Origin: Deltaproteobacteria bacterium | Lineage (GTDB): Bacteria; Desulfobacterota; Deferrisomatia; Deferrisomatales; BM512 | Assembly: GCA_002869005.1 (NCBI GenBank) | Contig: PKTU01000042.1 | Location: 1-33,479, forward strand | Direction of reading: 5' to 3' | DNA length: 33,479 nt | Part shown: piece by piece, positions 9,224 to 17,222 of the stretch | Position numbering within the stretch: position 1 is the first letter of the stretch | How the letters are laid out: every line of letters starts with the position of its first letter | Position numbers and translations under genes: made by a program | The notes under the pieces: model-generated | Told to the model about the DNA's origin: nothing | What the model saw: the letters and a program-made list of their open reading frames with translations, nothing else | Database searches by the model: none

Positions 9224-9844
9224 CTACCTGAAAAACGGGTTTGTACGCTTCTCTCTGCCGACGGTAGTCGCCGGGCCGTGGCCGGGGTGGACTATGGTAT
9301 CGTCGGAGAGTGTGAATATCTTTGAGGTCACCTGGCGGATCAACGTTTCATAATCACCGCCGAAGAGGTCGGTGCGCCCGATGGAGCCGAGGAAGAGCAA
9401 GTCGCCTACGAAGACGTGCCCCCCTCCGATTATGCAAATTGATCCGGGTGAGTGCCCTGGTGTGTGGACGATGTCGAAGGTTAGCTCGCCAACCTCAAGT
9501 TTATCGCCCTCCTCAAGGAAATTGTCGGGCTCGGGACCATCCTTCTGGGGCAGACCGAAGAGGGAGGCCTGTGATTTCATCCCTCTGATTACGGGCAGCT
9601 GCTCCTTGTGGGCGTAAATAGGCGCATTTATAAGAGCCTTTAGCTCCGCGCCGCCTTCTACGTGGTCGTAATGACCGTGGGTGAAGACTATAGCTACGGG
9701 GTCGACCTGCATCTGTTCTATCTTTGCCGCTATCTTAGGGGCGTCGCCGCCCGGATCTATTACCGCCGCTTTCTTGGTTGCGGGGTCGGCGATGATGAAG
9801 CAGTTCGCCTGTATGATTCCGACGACTAGGCTCTCAATTATCAA
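9224..9844 (-). CDS. Metallo-beta-lactamase-fold hydrolase (glyoxalase II-like)
   Basis: A 206-residue metal-dependent hydrolase. The signature THGHYDHVEGG places His56, His58, Asp60 and His61 in the HxHxDH motif; further metal ligands are HTPGHSPGS (His near 132), the DLLF aspartate region and the C-terminal HPGHGP. This short form lacks the C-terminal glyoxalase II domain of classic GloB and belongs to the YcbL-like group. Likely substrates are thioesters such as S-lactoylglutathione analogues, but this is not established. It lies between nitroreductase and coaBC in a compact operon. Confidence 0.9.
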   Translation of the reverse strand: MIIESLVVGIIQANCFIIADPATKKAAVIDPGGDAPKIAAKIEQMQVDPVAIVFTHGHYDHVEGGAELKALINAPIYAHKEQLPVIRGMKSQASLFGLPQKDGPEPDNFLEEGDKLEVGELTFDIVHTPGHSPGSICIIGGGHVFVGDLLFLGSIGRTDLFGGDYETLIRQVTSKIFTLSDDTIVHPGHGPATTVGREKRTNPFFR

Positions 9845-9856
9845 GGTTCAATCTCC

Positions 9857-10375
9857 TTAAAGATGTTTGACTATTATTTCATCAAGCGGGTAACGGTTCT
9901 TCGCCGCAGGGGGTTCATCGTCCAGCGGGTAGCCAAGTGCGATTACCGCCATTAGTTCGAGCTGGATCGGCGCTTCTAGGAGGTTCTCAACCTCCTCGTG
10001 GCGGTTCAAGATCTCGCCGAGCCAGCAGGCGCCGAGGCCGTAGGAGTGGGCCGCCAGCAGGAGGTTTTCGATCGCCGCTCCAATCGACTGGATATCCTTC
10101 TCCCTGTGGTAGATGCGGGAGGTGTCGATGAATACGGCTATCGCGGCGGGGGCGCTTTTTAGAATCCTTGAATATTTTGTCAGCGCGGCGAGATTGTCCA
10201 AAACCTCGCGGCTTTCGATGGTAATAAATCTCCAAGGCTGGTTGTTGAGCCCCGAAGGCGCCCACCTCGCGGCGTCAATGAGCGCCTCAAGCGTTTCGCG
10301 CGTGACCGGCTCGTCCGTGTAGCGTCTCACCGAGCGGCGGGTCTCTATGTATCCGATTACCGAGTCATTACACAT
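9857..10375 (-). CDS. Nitroreductase-family flavoprotein
   Basis: A 172-residue FMN-dependent oxidoreductase of the nitroreductase fold. The phosphate-binding RRSVRRYTDEPV lies near residues 13-24, APSGLNNQPWRFI near residues 39-51, and the helix GAAIENLLLAAHSYGLGACW near 97-116, all standard family segments. The physiological substrate is not inferable. A GGAG ribosome binding site precedes the ATG by 8 bases, and a TGCTATACT extended -10 lies just upstream (10401-10409), so it may start its own transcript inside the longer block. Confidence 0.9.
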   Translation of the reverse strand: MCNDSVIGYIETRRSVRRYTDEPVTRETLEALIDAARWAPSGLNNQPWRFITIESREVLDNLAALTKYSRILKSAPAAIAVFIDTSRIYHREKDIQSIGAAIENLLLAAHSYGLGACWLGEILNRHEEVENLLEAPIQLELMAVIALGYPLDDEPPAAKNRYPLDEIIVKHL

Positions 10376-10400
10376 CGGTCGTCTCCTTAATCATTTGAGA

Positions 10401-10409
10401 AGTATAGCA
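10401..10409 (-). promoter_or_regulatory. Possible extended -10 promoter before nitroreductase operon
   Basis: Minus-strand TGCTATACT matches the extended -10 pattern TGnTATAAT at all but one position of the hexamer. It would start transcription near 10394, giving a leader of about 20 bases that carries the GGAG site of the nitroreductase gene. No good -35 hexamer is seen 17 bases upstream, consistent with an extended -10 type. Read by eye only. Confidence 0.4.
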
Positions 10410-10432
10410 ATTAGCCTTGCGTCGCGCCATAC

Positions 10433-10867
10433 TCACACAGCGTCGCCCAGCCTTTCGATATTCACGCCCTTAAGGGCTTTCATGGGGCAGGCGGTTTCGC
10501 AGAGGCCGCAGGCCACGCACCTGTCCGGGAAGAACTCGACCTCAAGGGTTTCTGGGTTCACGGACAGCGCGTCGGGGCGGCAGACGGCGGTGCATGCGCC
10601 GCAGTGTACGCAGAGCTCATCGTCGCGCCGGGACTGGTCGGCTATCGTCTTTACCGTGACCCCCTCTGCTTCGAGAAATTCAATACCCTTACGTACCGCT
10701 TCCTCATCGCCGGAGAGCTCCAGAATAAGACGCCCCTCCCGGCGTGGTAGTATCTTGGCCTCAAGGATGTTGAAGATGAGGTCGAAGTTCCTTACCAGAT
10801 TATGGATGATCGGTTTGTACATAACCTCCTGGTGAAATATCAGGAGGACATTCTTTGATGTTGCCAT
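10433..10867 (-). CDS. NIL-domain/2[4Fe-4S] ferredoxin-like protein (homocysteine module)
   Basis: A 144-residue protein starting at MATSKNVLL; the longer upstream frame is out of family and overlaps UPF0280. The N-terminal NIL domain (about residues 1-77, VLLIFHQEVMYKPIIHNL) is followed by two [4Fe-4S] motifs: Cys86, 89, 92, 96 and Cys117, 120, 123, 127. In methanogens a homologous NIL-ferredoxin works with a DUF39 protein in sulfide incorporation into homocysteine, probably supplying electrons or an Fe-S site. Here it is third in a block with the DUF39 and UPF0280 genes, 19 bases after the latter, which supports that role. Confidence 0.88.
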   Translation of the reverse strand: MATSKNVLLIFHQEVMYKPIIHNLVRNFDLIFNILEAKILPRREGRLILELSGDEEAVRKGIEFLEAEGVTVKTIADQSRRDDELCVHCGACTAVCRPDALSVNPETLEVEFFPDRCVACGLCETACPMKALKGVNIERLGDAV

Positions 10868-10886
10868 ATCGCTTCGCTCCGCTAGT

Positions 10887-11618
10887 TTACAGCTTCTCAA
10901 GTTCCAAGTCGCCCCGAAGGGCCAGGCGGCCGCCCATAACCGCGATGGCTCCGAATACGCCATCAATGGAGAGCGCCCAGTCGACGCCCGCCTCCAGTTG
11001 GGACGGGGTCTTAATCCTGTTGCCAAGCGCCGTCGCCACGGCGTCGGCGAGGGCCACGTCATGTGAGAGCACCGTCGCTGCATCCGCCCGCCCGAAGCTG
11101 AGGCTGGGGCCTACGGTGCCGGAGGATGTGCAGACCCCAACCGGGCGCGTGGTGGCGTCGACTTTAAAGGCCAGCTTGCCTGAGAAGGGGGATAACCCCG
11201 CCCAGAGGCCAACGTTTGTCACGCACCCCGTATCCAGATAAAGGTCGCCACCGTTTTCAACCAATACCCAGTCGGAGCGCTTCCGCAGTTTTTTTCCTAC
11301 GTAGCCCGCAACCGCCCCGGCCACCGCCGCCATCGGCCCCGTGCCCGCCAGTACACCCGCTCTATACATAGAACGTACCAGGGTGCCGGCATCTTCGCGT
11401 TCCTTGAGGGGCTTTAGGGAGGTCAGAAAATCAGGGACCTCCGCCACCTCCCGCTCGATGAGGGCGCGCGCCTCTTTGATCTCCTTTATCGCTTCTTTTT
11501 CGAGGCTACGTTCCGCCCTGATGAAGAGGTCGGTAGTCTCCACCGCCGCCCTGAATGCCGCGCCGCCCTCGTTCGAGGAGGAGTAATCGCGGTAAAAGCG
11601 CAGCTCCGGCGCGCCCAA
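10887..11618 (-). CDS. UPF0280 (COG2122) family protein, ApbE-like, homocysteine/sulfide module
   Basis: A 243-residue protein of the UPF0280 family, which is distantly related to the flavin transferase ApbE. Family segments visible are YRAGVLAGTGPMAAVAGAVA (residues about 105-124), ENGGDLYLD (about 141-149), GVCTSSGTVGPSLSFGRADA (about 181-200) and the terminal DGVFGAIAVMGGR. In anaerobes the family co-occurs with DUF39 and NIL-ferredoxin proteins and has been linked genetically to sulfide assimilation into homocysteine; its biochemical activity is not firmly known to me. It follows the DUF39 gene with a 3-base gap. Confidence 0.88.
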   Translation of the reverse strand: MGAPELRFYRDYSSSNEGGAAFRAAVETTDLFIRAERSLEKEAIKEIKEARALIEREVAEVPDFLTSLKPLKEREDAGTLVRSMYRAGVLAGTGPMAAVAGAVAGYVGKKLRKRSDWVLVENGGDLYLDTGCVTNVGLWAGLSPFSGKLAFKVDATTRPVGVCTSSGTVGPSLSFGRADAATVLSHDVALADAVATALGNRIKTPSQLEAGVDWALSIDGVFGAIAVMGGRLALRGDLELEKL

Positions 11619-11621
11619 AGG

Positions 11622-12803
11622 TTACTCCGGCACCTTCACCCGCTCAGGCGCGGTGGGGAAAAGCTCCTGCGCCGCGCCCAGGTTGAAGCCGCCTTCAGAT
11701 ATCCAATTTTTTAATATGTTCGCTATCTCCCGCGCCCTCACGACCGAGGCAAGGGGGGAGGTGGGGATACGCTTCCCTCGGATCTCCACCGAACCGGAGA
11801 ATAGGTCTTCATAATTTACCAGCCCCAGAGGCTCGCCGGTGCCCTGTGGGTAATCATTGCCGTAATCCACCACCGGACATTGAATCTCGCGGTTTGATAC
11901 TCCGGCGTGGTAGGCCACCTCCTCGTCCAGCACGGGAATGGGAACCCCTATGCCGACCATGAGGCTGGTTCCGTAGCCGGCTAACGATGCCCCCCTCAGG
12001 TAACGTTTGTTCATCTGTTTGAGGTCACCGGTCACCGTTAGAGTTCCTGCGCCGCCGGTGGGTATGCCCCGCTCGTTTCTCGGCGTCAGGGGGGCGTGCT
12101 GCGTCCCCGCCCAGGTCACGACGCCGGTGCCGCCGCCCAGGAATATTCTGGTTCCTACGCCTATCGTGCGGTAGTAGGGGTCGTTCAATAGGGGGCTTAG
12201 CTGGCCCGACGTGGAGAATGTGGCGTTGTTCATCCTGGGCCTTAAAATGCCCATGTAGGTATATATTGTCCGGTCCGAGAGGTTGACGGCGCAGTTGTAG
12301 TTCCGGTAGTCATTGCGCGGGTTGTGGAGGATGGCGTCGCGCATATCCGCCAGGGTCATTGTCTTGGTGAGGCGTCTGGCCGGGTAGCAATCCGTCCCGT
12401 ATGAGGTGGCGGTTAGGGTAACCTCCTTGCCGGCGACAAGGTCCTCGATGACATGTCCGCCTCCGTAGGAGAAAGCCCCGGGGTGGACCGCGTTAAGGGG
12501 GTCTCCTTCGCGTACCTGGGTTGCGCCCAGGTAGCAGTCGACGGCGGCGATTCCGGCGTACGCCTCGACCTCGTTTATGAAGACTTTGGAGGCTTTCATC
12601 TTTGGGGAGGCGTGGCCGAAGTTTAAAAAGGCCCCTGAGGAGCACATCGTTCCAAAGGTGCCGGTAGTTACGACGTCTACTTTTTTCGCAGCGCCTTTGG
12701 GCCCCTCCGCGGCAACGATATCTATCATCTCCTCGGCGGTTACCACTACGCATTTTCCCTCGCGGATACGAGAGTTTATCTCTTCTACGCTTTTGGTGCT
12801 CAA
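11622..12803 (-). CDS. DUF39/HcyBio homocysteine biosynthesis protein
   Basis: A 393-residue DUF39 (COG1900) protein. In Methanosarcina a homologue makes homocysteine from aspartate semialdehyde and sulfide, bypassing O-acylhomoserine. Conserved-looking cysteines are Cys54 (GTMCSSGAF), Cys90 (VDCYLGATQ) and Cys139 (GTDCYPARR); other hallmarks are PLNAVHPGAFSYGGGHVIED and FLGGGTGVVTWAGTQH. Unlike some archaeal members, no C-terminal CBS pair is present; the protein ends soon after the DUF39 core. It is the first gene of the three-gene module. The 133-base gap upstream contains a TTGACT (minus strand, 12872-12877) but no convincing -10 and no riboswitch I recognise. Confidence 0.92.
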   Translation of the reverse strand: MSTKSVEEINSRIREGKCVVVTAEEMIDIVAAEGPKGAAKKVDVVTTGTFGTMCSSGAFLNFGHASPKMKASKVFINEVEAYAGIAAVDCYLGATQVREGDPLNAVHPGAFSYGGGHVIEDLVAGKEVTLTATSYGTDCYPARRLTKTMTLADMRDAILHNPRNDYRNYNCAVNLSDRTIYTYMGILRPRMNNATFSTSGQLSPLLNDPYYRTIGVGTRIFLGGGTGVVTWAGTQHAPLTPRNERGIPTGGAGTLTVTGDLKQMNKRYLRGASLAGYGTSLMVGIGVPIPVLDEEVAYHAGVSNREIQCPVVDYGNDYPQGTGEPLGLVNYEDLFSGSVEIRGKRIPTSPLASVVRAREIANILKNWISEGGFNLGAAQELFPTAPERVKVPE

Positions 12804-12936
12804 CTTGACTCTCCGTCTTGATTTAACGGGCTAAATGGTGAACCATTAATCCTTTCGGAATTAAGGCTCTCAGTCAAGGAGAATCAAGCGATCTGCGGGG
12901 TTGTTGGAGGTTCTTTTTATGGGGTAGGATTCATAG

Positions 12937-13278
12937 ATGGGAAATGAACGGGAAATAATAGAGATCATACACGCCATCCATAGCGGGAAGTGCTCTCGAA
13001 ACATGCACTTTGATAAGCTCTCGCGAGGGTCCGGGCGGCGCGCGCATGTCGCATATAACAGGCTTACCTCGCTGCTCGCCGAGATTTCAGGAGAGGGCTC
13101 GAAGGTCAGTGTTGCCCGGGTTGGCCGAGGTGGCCGATGCCGCTGCCACGCTTTTGAGGTGAGCGTTGAGAGGATGGGCTATACTCACCACGCCCGCCTC
13201 TCCGGGTGGGAGACTAGATTTTTTCTCGACGACCTTGGAGGCCGCGATTTCCTGCCCGCTTTGGAGGTGGAGCTTTGA
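12937..13278 (+). CDS. Small protein of unknown function upstream of mnmA
   Basis: A 113-residue predicted soluble protein that I do not recognise. The N-terminal half is helical and basic (residues about 3-50, NEREIIEIIHAIHSGKC, KLSRGSGRRAHVAYNRL), and there is a glycine/cysteine-rich turn (GRGGRCRCHAF near residues 63-73), followed by a strand-rich C-terminus. There is no signal peptide or membrane segment. Its TGA overlaps the TTG start of mnmA (TTGA), so the two are translationally coupled and it is likely to be a real gene. The start ATG has only a weak purine-rich site (AGGA) about 10 bases before it. Confidence 0.6.
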   Translation: MGNEREIIEIIHAIHSGKCSRNMHFDKLSRGSGRRAHVAYNRLTSLLAEISGEGSKVSVARVGRGGRCRCHAFEVSVERMGYTHHARLSGWETRFFLDDLGGRDFLPALEVEL

Positions 13279-14312
13279 GCCGGGTAGCGGTCGCGATGAG
13301 CGGCGGGGTGGACTCCTCGACGGTGGCTGCGCTATTGAAGGAGGAGGGGCACGAGGTCGAGGGGTTTACAATGGTTTTGCACCGCCACTCACGCGTAGAT
13401 GATGCAGAGCGTGTCGCCGACGCCCTCAAAATACCCCTGAATATTCTCGACATAAGAGAGGCTTTTGAGGAGCTTGTGGTGGAGCCCTTTGTAAATGCCT
13501 ACGATTCCGGCCTTACGCCCAACCCATGCGTCACCTGTAACCGCGGTGTGAAGTTCGGCTATCTGGTGGAGGCTGTCAAGGAGGCAGGTTTTGAGAGGGT
13601 AGCCACGGGGCATTACGCGCGGCTATCCAAAGGGGATGGCTATACGCGGCTCCTTAAGGGGTTGGACGCAAAGAAGGACCAATCCTACTTCCTCGCCCCT
13701 GCAAGGCGCGGCGTGTTCGACGATATTATCTTTCCTCTTGGCGGAATGGAGAAGGGGAGGGTGCGCTCAGTTGCTGCATCCTTTAATCTTCCCGTGGCGC
13801 AAAAGTCCGACAGCCAGGACATATGTTTCATCCCTGCCGGAGACACTGCTGCTTTCCTTGGGGCTCGCTCTAGAGCCGAGCGTCGCGGCGCGATCCTCGA
13901 CATGGATGGGAAGAAGCTGGGTGAGCATGGGGGGGTACACCGCTATACGGTAGGGCAGCGGCGCGGTTTGGGGGTCTCCTCGGTGGAACCGCTTTATGTG
14001 GTGAAGCGCGACGTGGCCTCTAACGTCATAGTGCTCGGCCCAAGGGAGAGCGCTCTTTCAAAATCGTTCACCACAAAAGAATCTGTCTGGGTAAAAGGTG
14101 AAATATCAGATAGTTATAAAGAAAAATTCATCTTGAAAGTTAAGATAAGATCGACTGGAAGAGAGTGCCCATGCAAGGTTTCGGAGCGTAGCGGAGGCCT
14201 GTTGGTTGAACTTGAGGAGGCGCAGTTCGGCGTAGCGCCGGGTCAGCTTGCGGTCTTTTACGAAGGCGAGGAGGTCGTCGGCTCCGCATGGATTGAGGGC
14301 CCCTTTGAGTAA
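13275..14312 (+). CDS. mnmA: tRNA-uridine 2-sulfurtransferase MnmA
   Basis: A 345-residue ATP-dependent enzyme that thiolates U34 of tRNA-Lys/Glu/Gln. The PP-loop SGGVDSS is at residues 9-15, the first catalytic cysteine lies in PNPCVTCN (Cys85, with Cys88), and the second in DICFIPAGD (Cys184), matching the catalytic disulfide pair of the family. The C-terminal region has GVHRYTVGQRRGLG, which contacts tRNA. The start is TTG, overlapping the preceding stop by four bases. Its own TAA overlaps the probable TTG start of mtaB, so three genes are chained by overlaps. Confidence 0.96.
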   Translation: MSRVAVAMSGGVDSSTVAALLKEEGHEVEGFTMVLHRHSRVDDAERVADALKIPLNILDIREAFEELVVEPFVNAYDSGLTPNPCVTCNRGVKFGYLVEAVKEAGFERVATGHYARLSKGDGYTRLLKGLDAKKDQSYFLAPARRGVFDDIIFPLGGMEKGRVRSVAASFNLPVAQKSDSQDICFIPAGDTAAFLGARSRAERRGAILDMDGKKLGEHGGVHRYTVGQRRGLGVSSVEPLYVVKRDVASNVIVLGPRESALSKSFTTKESVWVKGEISDSYKEKFILKVKIRSTGRECPCKVSERSGGLLVELEEAQFGVAPGQLAVFYEGEEVVGSAWIEGPFE

Positions 14313-15594
14313 CCTGAAGAAGAGATTTCTTATTAAGACCCTTGGCTGCAAGGTGAACCAGTATGAATCTTCGGCGCTGGGCGAGGCCCTTGAGGGGCGG
14401 GGGTTTGAGGTTGTACCCGGCGAGGGTGAGGCTGAGGTGGTGGTCGTCAATACTTGCACAGTCACCCACCGCTCAGAACGCGACGCAAGGCAGATGATCC
14501 GCCGCGTGAGGCGCGAGCACCCCGGCGCATATGTCGTCGCTACCGGCTGCTACGCCCAGATTTCAGGGGATAAGGCGCTTGAGGCGGGGGCGGACCTCGT
14601 CGCAGGTACGGCCTGGAAGGCGAAACTTGCCGACCTGGTGGCTAAAGAGCAGCGGGGCGTGCTTGTCACTGACGATTTTTCTCCGCTCCTCGCACCGGAA
14701 ATCGTAACAGGGCTCAGGGGGCGCACCAGAGGTTTTCTGAAGGTGCAGGATGGATGCGAGGCCTTTTGCAATTACTGCATAATACCCCACGCGCGCGGGC
14801 CGTCGCGCTCACTGCCTCCCGAAGAGGTAAGGGCTGGGCTCGCGAGGATGCTGGAGGCGGGCCATCGTGAGGTGGTGCTCACGGGGATACACATAGGCAG
14901 ATGGGGGCGCGACCTGCCCAACCCTTTAGGGTTCACTGACCTATTATCGATAGCCGAGGAGTCGGGGTTGCCGAGGGTGCGCATCTCGAGTCTGGAGCCG
15001 CTGGAGACGACTGAGGAGGTTGTCGACATGGTCGCGGCCTCAAAGGTCCTCTGCCCCCACCTGCACATACCCCTGCAATCCGGTAGCGACGAGATTCTAA
15101 AGGGTATGGGGCGTCCCTACGGTGTCTCCCAGTTCAGGGATCGGGTAGAGTATGCGCTTGCTAGAATACCGGGGCTTTGTCTCGGCTTTGACATCATAAC
15201 CGGCTTTCCCGGCGAGCGCCCAATGCACTTCGAGGAGACCTTGGCGCTTCTTCATTCTCTCGACTTTGCCTATCTCCATGTCTTCCCCTATAGCCGTCGA
15301 AAAGGCACCCCCGCCGCTAATATGCCGGCGCAGGTTCCCGATGCGGTAAAGCGCGAGCGGGCAGCGGTGCTTAGGAAGCTCTCCGCGGATAGAAACATGG
15401 CTTTTCACGAGGCGCGCATCGGTAAAACCATCCCGGCCCTCGCCGAAGGGCGCGTCACGGATGGAGCGCTTCGTCTGCGGGCTCGCGATTATACGGAAGT
15501 TTATGTAAACTGGGAGGTGGATGGGGCCCCGGTGGATGAGGTGCCCGTTACCCCCACTCACATCGAGGGGCACAAGCTTTGGGCGAAACTGTGA
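14305..15594 (+). CDS. mtaB: tRNA t6A37 methylthiotransferase MtaB
   Basis: A radical SAM methylthiotransferase that converts t6A37 to ms2t6A37 in tRNA. Using the TTG at 14305 gives 429 residues starting LSNLKKRFLIKTLGC; an ATG at 14248 would add 19 residues that lie inside mnmA and are unlike the family. The N-terminal UPF0004 domain carries Cys15, Cys51 and Cys82 for one cluster, and the radical SAM CxxxCxxC is CEAFCNYC (Cys151, 155, 158). A C-terminal TRAM domain follows (about 365-429). The subfamily call MtaB rather than MiaB or RimO rests on the TLGCKVNQYES start and overall pattern. Confidence 0.92.
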   Translation: MSNLKKRFLIKTLGCKVNQYESSALGEALEGRGFEVVPGEGEAEVVVVNTCTVTHRSERDARQMIRRVRREHPGAYVVATGCYAQISGDKALEAGADLVAGTAWKAKLADLVAKEQRGVLVTDDFSPLLAPEIVTGLRGRTRGFLKVQDGCEAFCNYCIIPHARGPSRSLPPEEVRAGLARMLEAGHREVVLTGIHIGRWGRDLPNPLGFTDLLSIAEESGLPRVRISSLEPLETTEEVVDMVAASKVLCPHLHIPLQSGSDEILKGMGRPYGVSQFRDRVEYALARIPGLCLGFDIITGFPGERPMHFEETLALLHSLDFAYLHVFPYSRRKGTPAANMPAQVPDAVKRERAAVLRKLSADRNMAFHEARIGKTIPALAEGRVTDGALRLRARDYTEVYVNWEVDGAPVDEVPVTPTHIEGHKLWAKL

Positions 15595-15604
15595 GGTATA
15601 GCTG

Positions 15605-16303
15605 ATGGATATACGCCGGATTGAGCAGCTTAGGACACTCGAAGAGGATCTGGGCTATATCTTCGAGCAGCCCAAACTCCTCAACCAGGCGCTGGTGCAT
15701 AAATCCCACGCCAATGAAGCTCAGGGGGAGATAGTGGACAACGAGCGCCTGGAATACCTTGGTGACTCCGTTCTGGGTCTTGGGGTGGCGCGGCTACTCT
15801 ATGACGTGGAGCCACTTTTGAATGAGGGTGATATGTCGCGCATCCGCGCCTACCTCGTCAAGGAGGAGACCCTCGCGCAGATAGCTAAAACCATCGACCT
15901 AGGTCCCCACCTTCTCCTCGGGAAGGGTGAAGCCCGCCAAGGCGGCGCGGAGAAGCCCTCCATCCTCTCCGACGCCTTCGAGGCGCTTGTCGGGGCCATA
16001 TACCTCGATGGCGGCTTCGAGATAGCCTTCCGCTTCATCGAATCGATATACCAGCCCGTCATAGACTCCGCAGGGGTGGAGATGATTGAGCTGGATTACA
16101 AGACCCGTTTGCAGGAGTATTGTCAGGCCCGCTATAAAAAAGCTCCCACCTATAAACATCTTGGCGCGGAGGGTCCGGACCACGACCGCGTCTTTACGGT
16201 TGAGATACTTTTGGGCAAACGCTCACTCGCGAAGGGCAGGGGGCGTTCAAAAAAAGAAGCGGAGCAGGACGCCGCCGAACACGCAATGAGATTCTTCGAA
16301 TAG
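15605..16303 (+). CDS. rnc: Ribonuclease III
   Basis: A 232-residue double-strand-specific endoribonuclease that processes rRNA and mRNA. The signature NERLEYLGDSVLGL (residues 46-59) supplies catalytic acidic residues Glu47, Glu50 and Asp54; DAFEALVGAIYLDGG supplies Asp123 and Glu126. The C-terminal double-stranded-RNA-binding domain spans about 160-232, ending with GRGRSKKEAEQDAAEHAMRF. It starts 10 bases after mtaB in the same operon. Confidence 0.97.
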   Translation: MDIRRIEQLRTLEEDLGYIFEQPKLLNQALVHKSHANEAQGEIVDNERLEYLGDSVLGLGVARLLYDVEPLLNEGDMSRIRAYLVKEETLAQIAKTIDLGPHLLLGKGEARQGGAEKPSILSDAFEALVGAIYLDGGFEIAFRFIESIYQPVIDSAGVEMIELDYKTRLQEYCQARYKKAPTYKHLGAEGPDHDRVFTVEILLGKRSLAKGRGRSKKEAEQDAAEHAMRFFE

Positions 16304-16319
16304 CTGGGAGATTGATTAA

Positions 16320-16634
16320 ATGGCAGAGTTTAAAAATGTGACGGTGGTTGTGGAGGCCAATATTTACTATGAGGGGCGGGTGACGAGCCGCACCCTTATC
16401 TTTGAGGATGGCGAACGGAAGACGCTTGGCTTCATGCTCCCCGGGGAGTATGCCTTCAACACCGGAGCGCCGGAAATCATGGAGATAATCGCGGGCTCGA
16501 TGCTGTACAAGCTCCCCGGCGCCGAGGATTGGAGCACCGCCAAAGCGGGAGAGTCTTTCTCGGTGCCGGGTGACACCTCCTTTACCGTACTTGTTTCGGA
16601 GTATGCCGACTACTGCTGCTCATTCGTTGGGTAG
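16320..16634 (+). CDS. ppnP: Pyrimidine/purine nucleoside phosphorylase PpnP
   Basis: A 104-residue cupin-like enzyme (former DUF1255/YaiE family) that phosphorolyses several nucleosides. Family segments are [19 protein letters not shown] (residues 6-24), [23 protein letters not shown] in the middle, and [12 protein letters not shown] near 80-91. Length matches the family exactly. It starts 16 bases after rnc, is the last gene of this operon and is followed by a strong hairpin terminator. The link to RNase III might reflect nucleoside salvage from RNA turnover, but that is a guess. Confidence 0.93.
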   Translation: MAEFKNVTVVVEANIYYEGRVTSRTLIFEDGERKTLGFMLPGEYAFNTGAPEIMEIIAGSMLYKLPGAEDWSTAKAGESFSVPGDTSFTVLVSEYADYCCSFVG

Positions 16635-16650
16635 TGCCGATTATGAGGTC

Positions 16651-16680
16651 ATAAAGAGCCCGCCTAGGCGGGCTCTTTAT
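16651..16680. terminator. Rho-independent terminator after ppnP (bidirectional)
   Basis: A perfect inverted repeat with 14-base arms (AAAGAGCCCGCC against GGCGGGCTCTTT plus flanking AT) around a TA centre. On the plus strand it is followed by TTTTTAG, and on the minus strand A-rich flanks also give a short U-tract. It closes the mnmA-ppnP operon and lies just after the stop of the minus-strand gene at 16710, so it likely serves both. Confidence 0.9.
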
Positions 16681-16709
16681 TTTTAGCGGTTCATTTACTC
16701 AGTGAGCGA

Positions 16710-17036
16710 CTAGATGAAACAACGCTCCTCAAGGTGCCCGGTTTTCTCGATTGCGGCGTCAACATCGGCATAGAGCCTGCGGCATTCGCCTTCGTAACCA
16801 CGTTCAGTCTCACAGTAGCCCAGCCGCGCCGCGATGCCGTGAAGGTCACCCATCAACTCTCCAAGTTCAGCTCCGCACCTGCCGTTCTCCCGCATGAACT
16901 CAACGTCCAAGTGCTCAAGGTTTTCACCCAGCGCGTTAAATTTATCCTTGAAGAGTTTGTCTTTGGTTTTTTTAGCTTCTGTTAGGAAGTGCTTCATGTA
17001 ATCACCCACTTCCCATTTCTCATATCTGCTGACCAT
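16710..17036 (-). CDS. Small helical protein of unknown function
   Basis: A 108-residue protein that I do not recognise. I place the start at MVSRYEKWEVGDYM because an AAAGGAGG ribosome binding site lies 6 bases before it; an upstream ATG at 17099 would add a basic stretch of poor quality. The protein is mostly helical and charged (KKTKDKLFKDKF, ENLEHLDVEF), with three to four cysteines (near residues 55-105: GRCGAEL, LGYCETE, GECRRLY, ERCFI). No signal peptide or membrane segment. It appears to be a monocistronic gene flanked by terminators on both sides. Confidence 0.65.
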   Translation of the reverse strand: MVSRYEKWEVGDYMKHFLTEAKKTKDKLFKDKFNALGENLEHLDVEFMRENGRCGAELGELMGDLHGIAARLGYCETERGYEGECRRLYADVDAAIEKTGHLEERCFI

Positions 17037-17165
17037 GATGCCCTCCTTTCTTCTTTTAGGAGGAGTTCCCCGGAGAGGCTGCCTTTTCCTCTCCTTCATT
17101 TATTTTGATGAGGATTGAGAGGAGAAGGTGACAGGAAGGCTGCGCCGTAATGCTCTTGCAAAGTT

Positions 17166-17202
17166 AAAAGACCCCGGCACGTCAGTCGCGCCGGGGTCTT
17201 TT
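17166..17202 (-). terminator. Rho-independent terminator after trpS
   Basis: AAAAGACCCCGGC and GCCGGGGTCTTTT form a 13-base perfect stem around an 11-base loop. On the minus strand the stem ends in TTTT and lies 20 bases after the trpS stop, as expected. The symmetrical A/T ends mean that it could act in both directions. Confidence 0.88.
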
Positions 17203-17222
17203 AAGTTGAGGCTTTACTATTC

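Noticed and set aside
10868-11083. N-terminal extension of the NIL-ferredoxin reading frame
   Set aside because: It lies antisense-free but inside the UPF0280 gene on the same strand, is arginine/tryptophan-rich and unlike the NIL family; ATG at 10867 gives the family start.
12804-12936. SAM-type riboswitch or promoter before the DUF39 gene
   Set aside because: The gap has a TTGACT on the minus strand but no -10 at suitable spacing and no recognisable riboswitch core.
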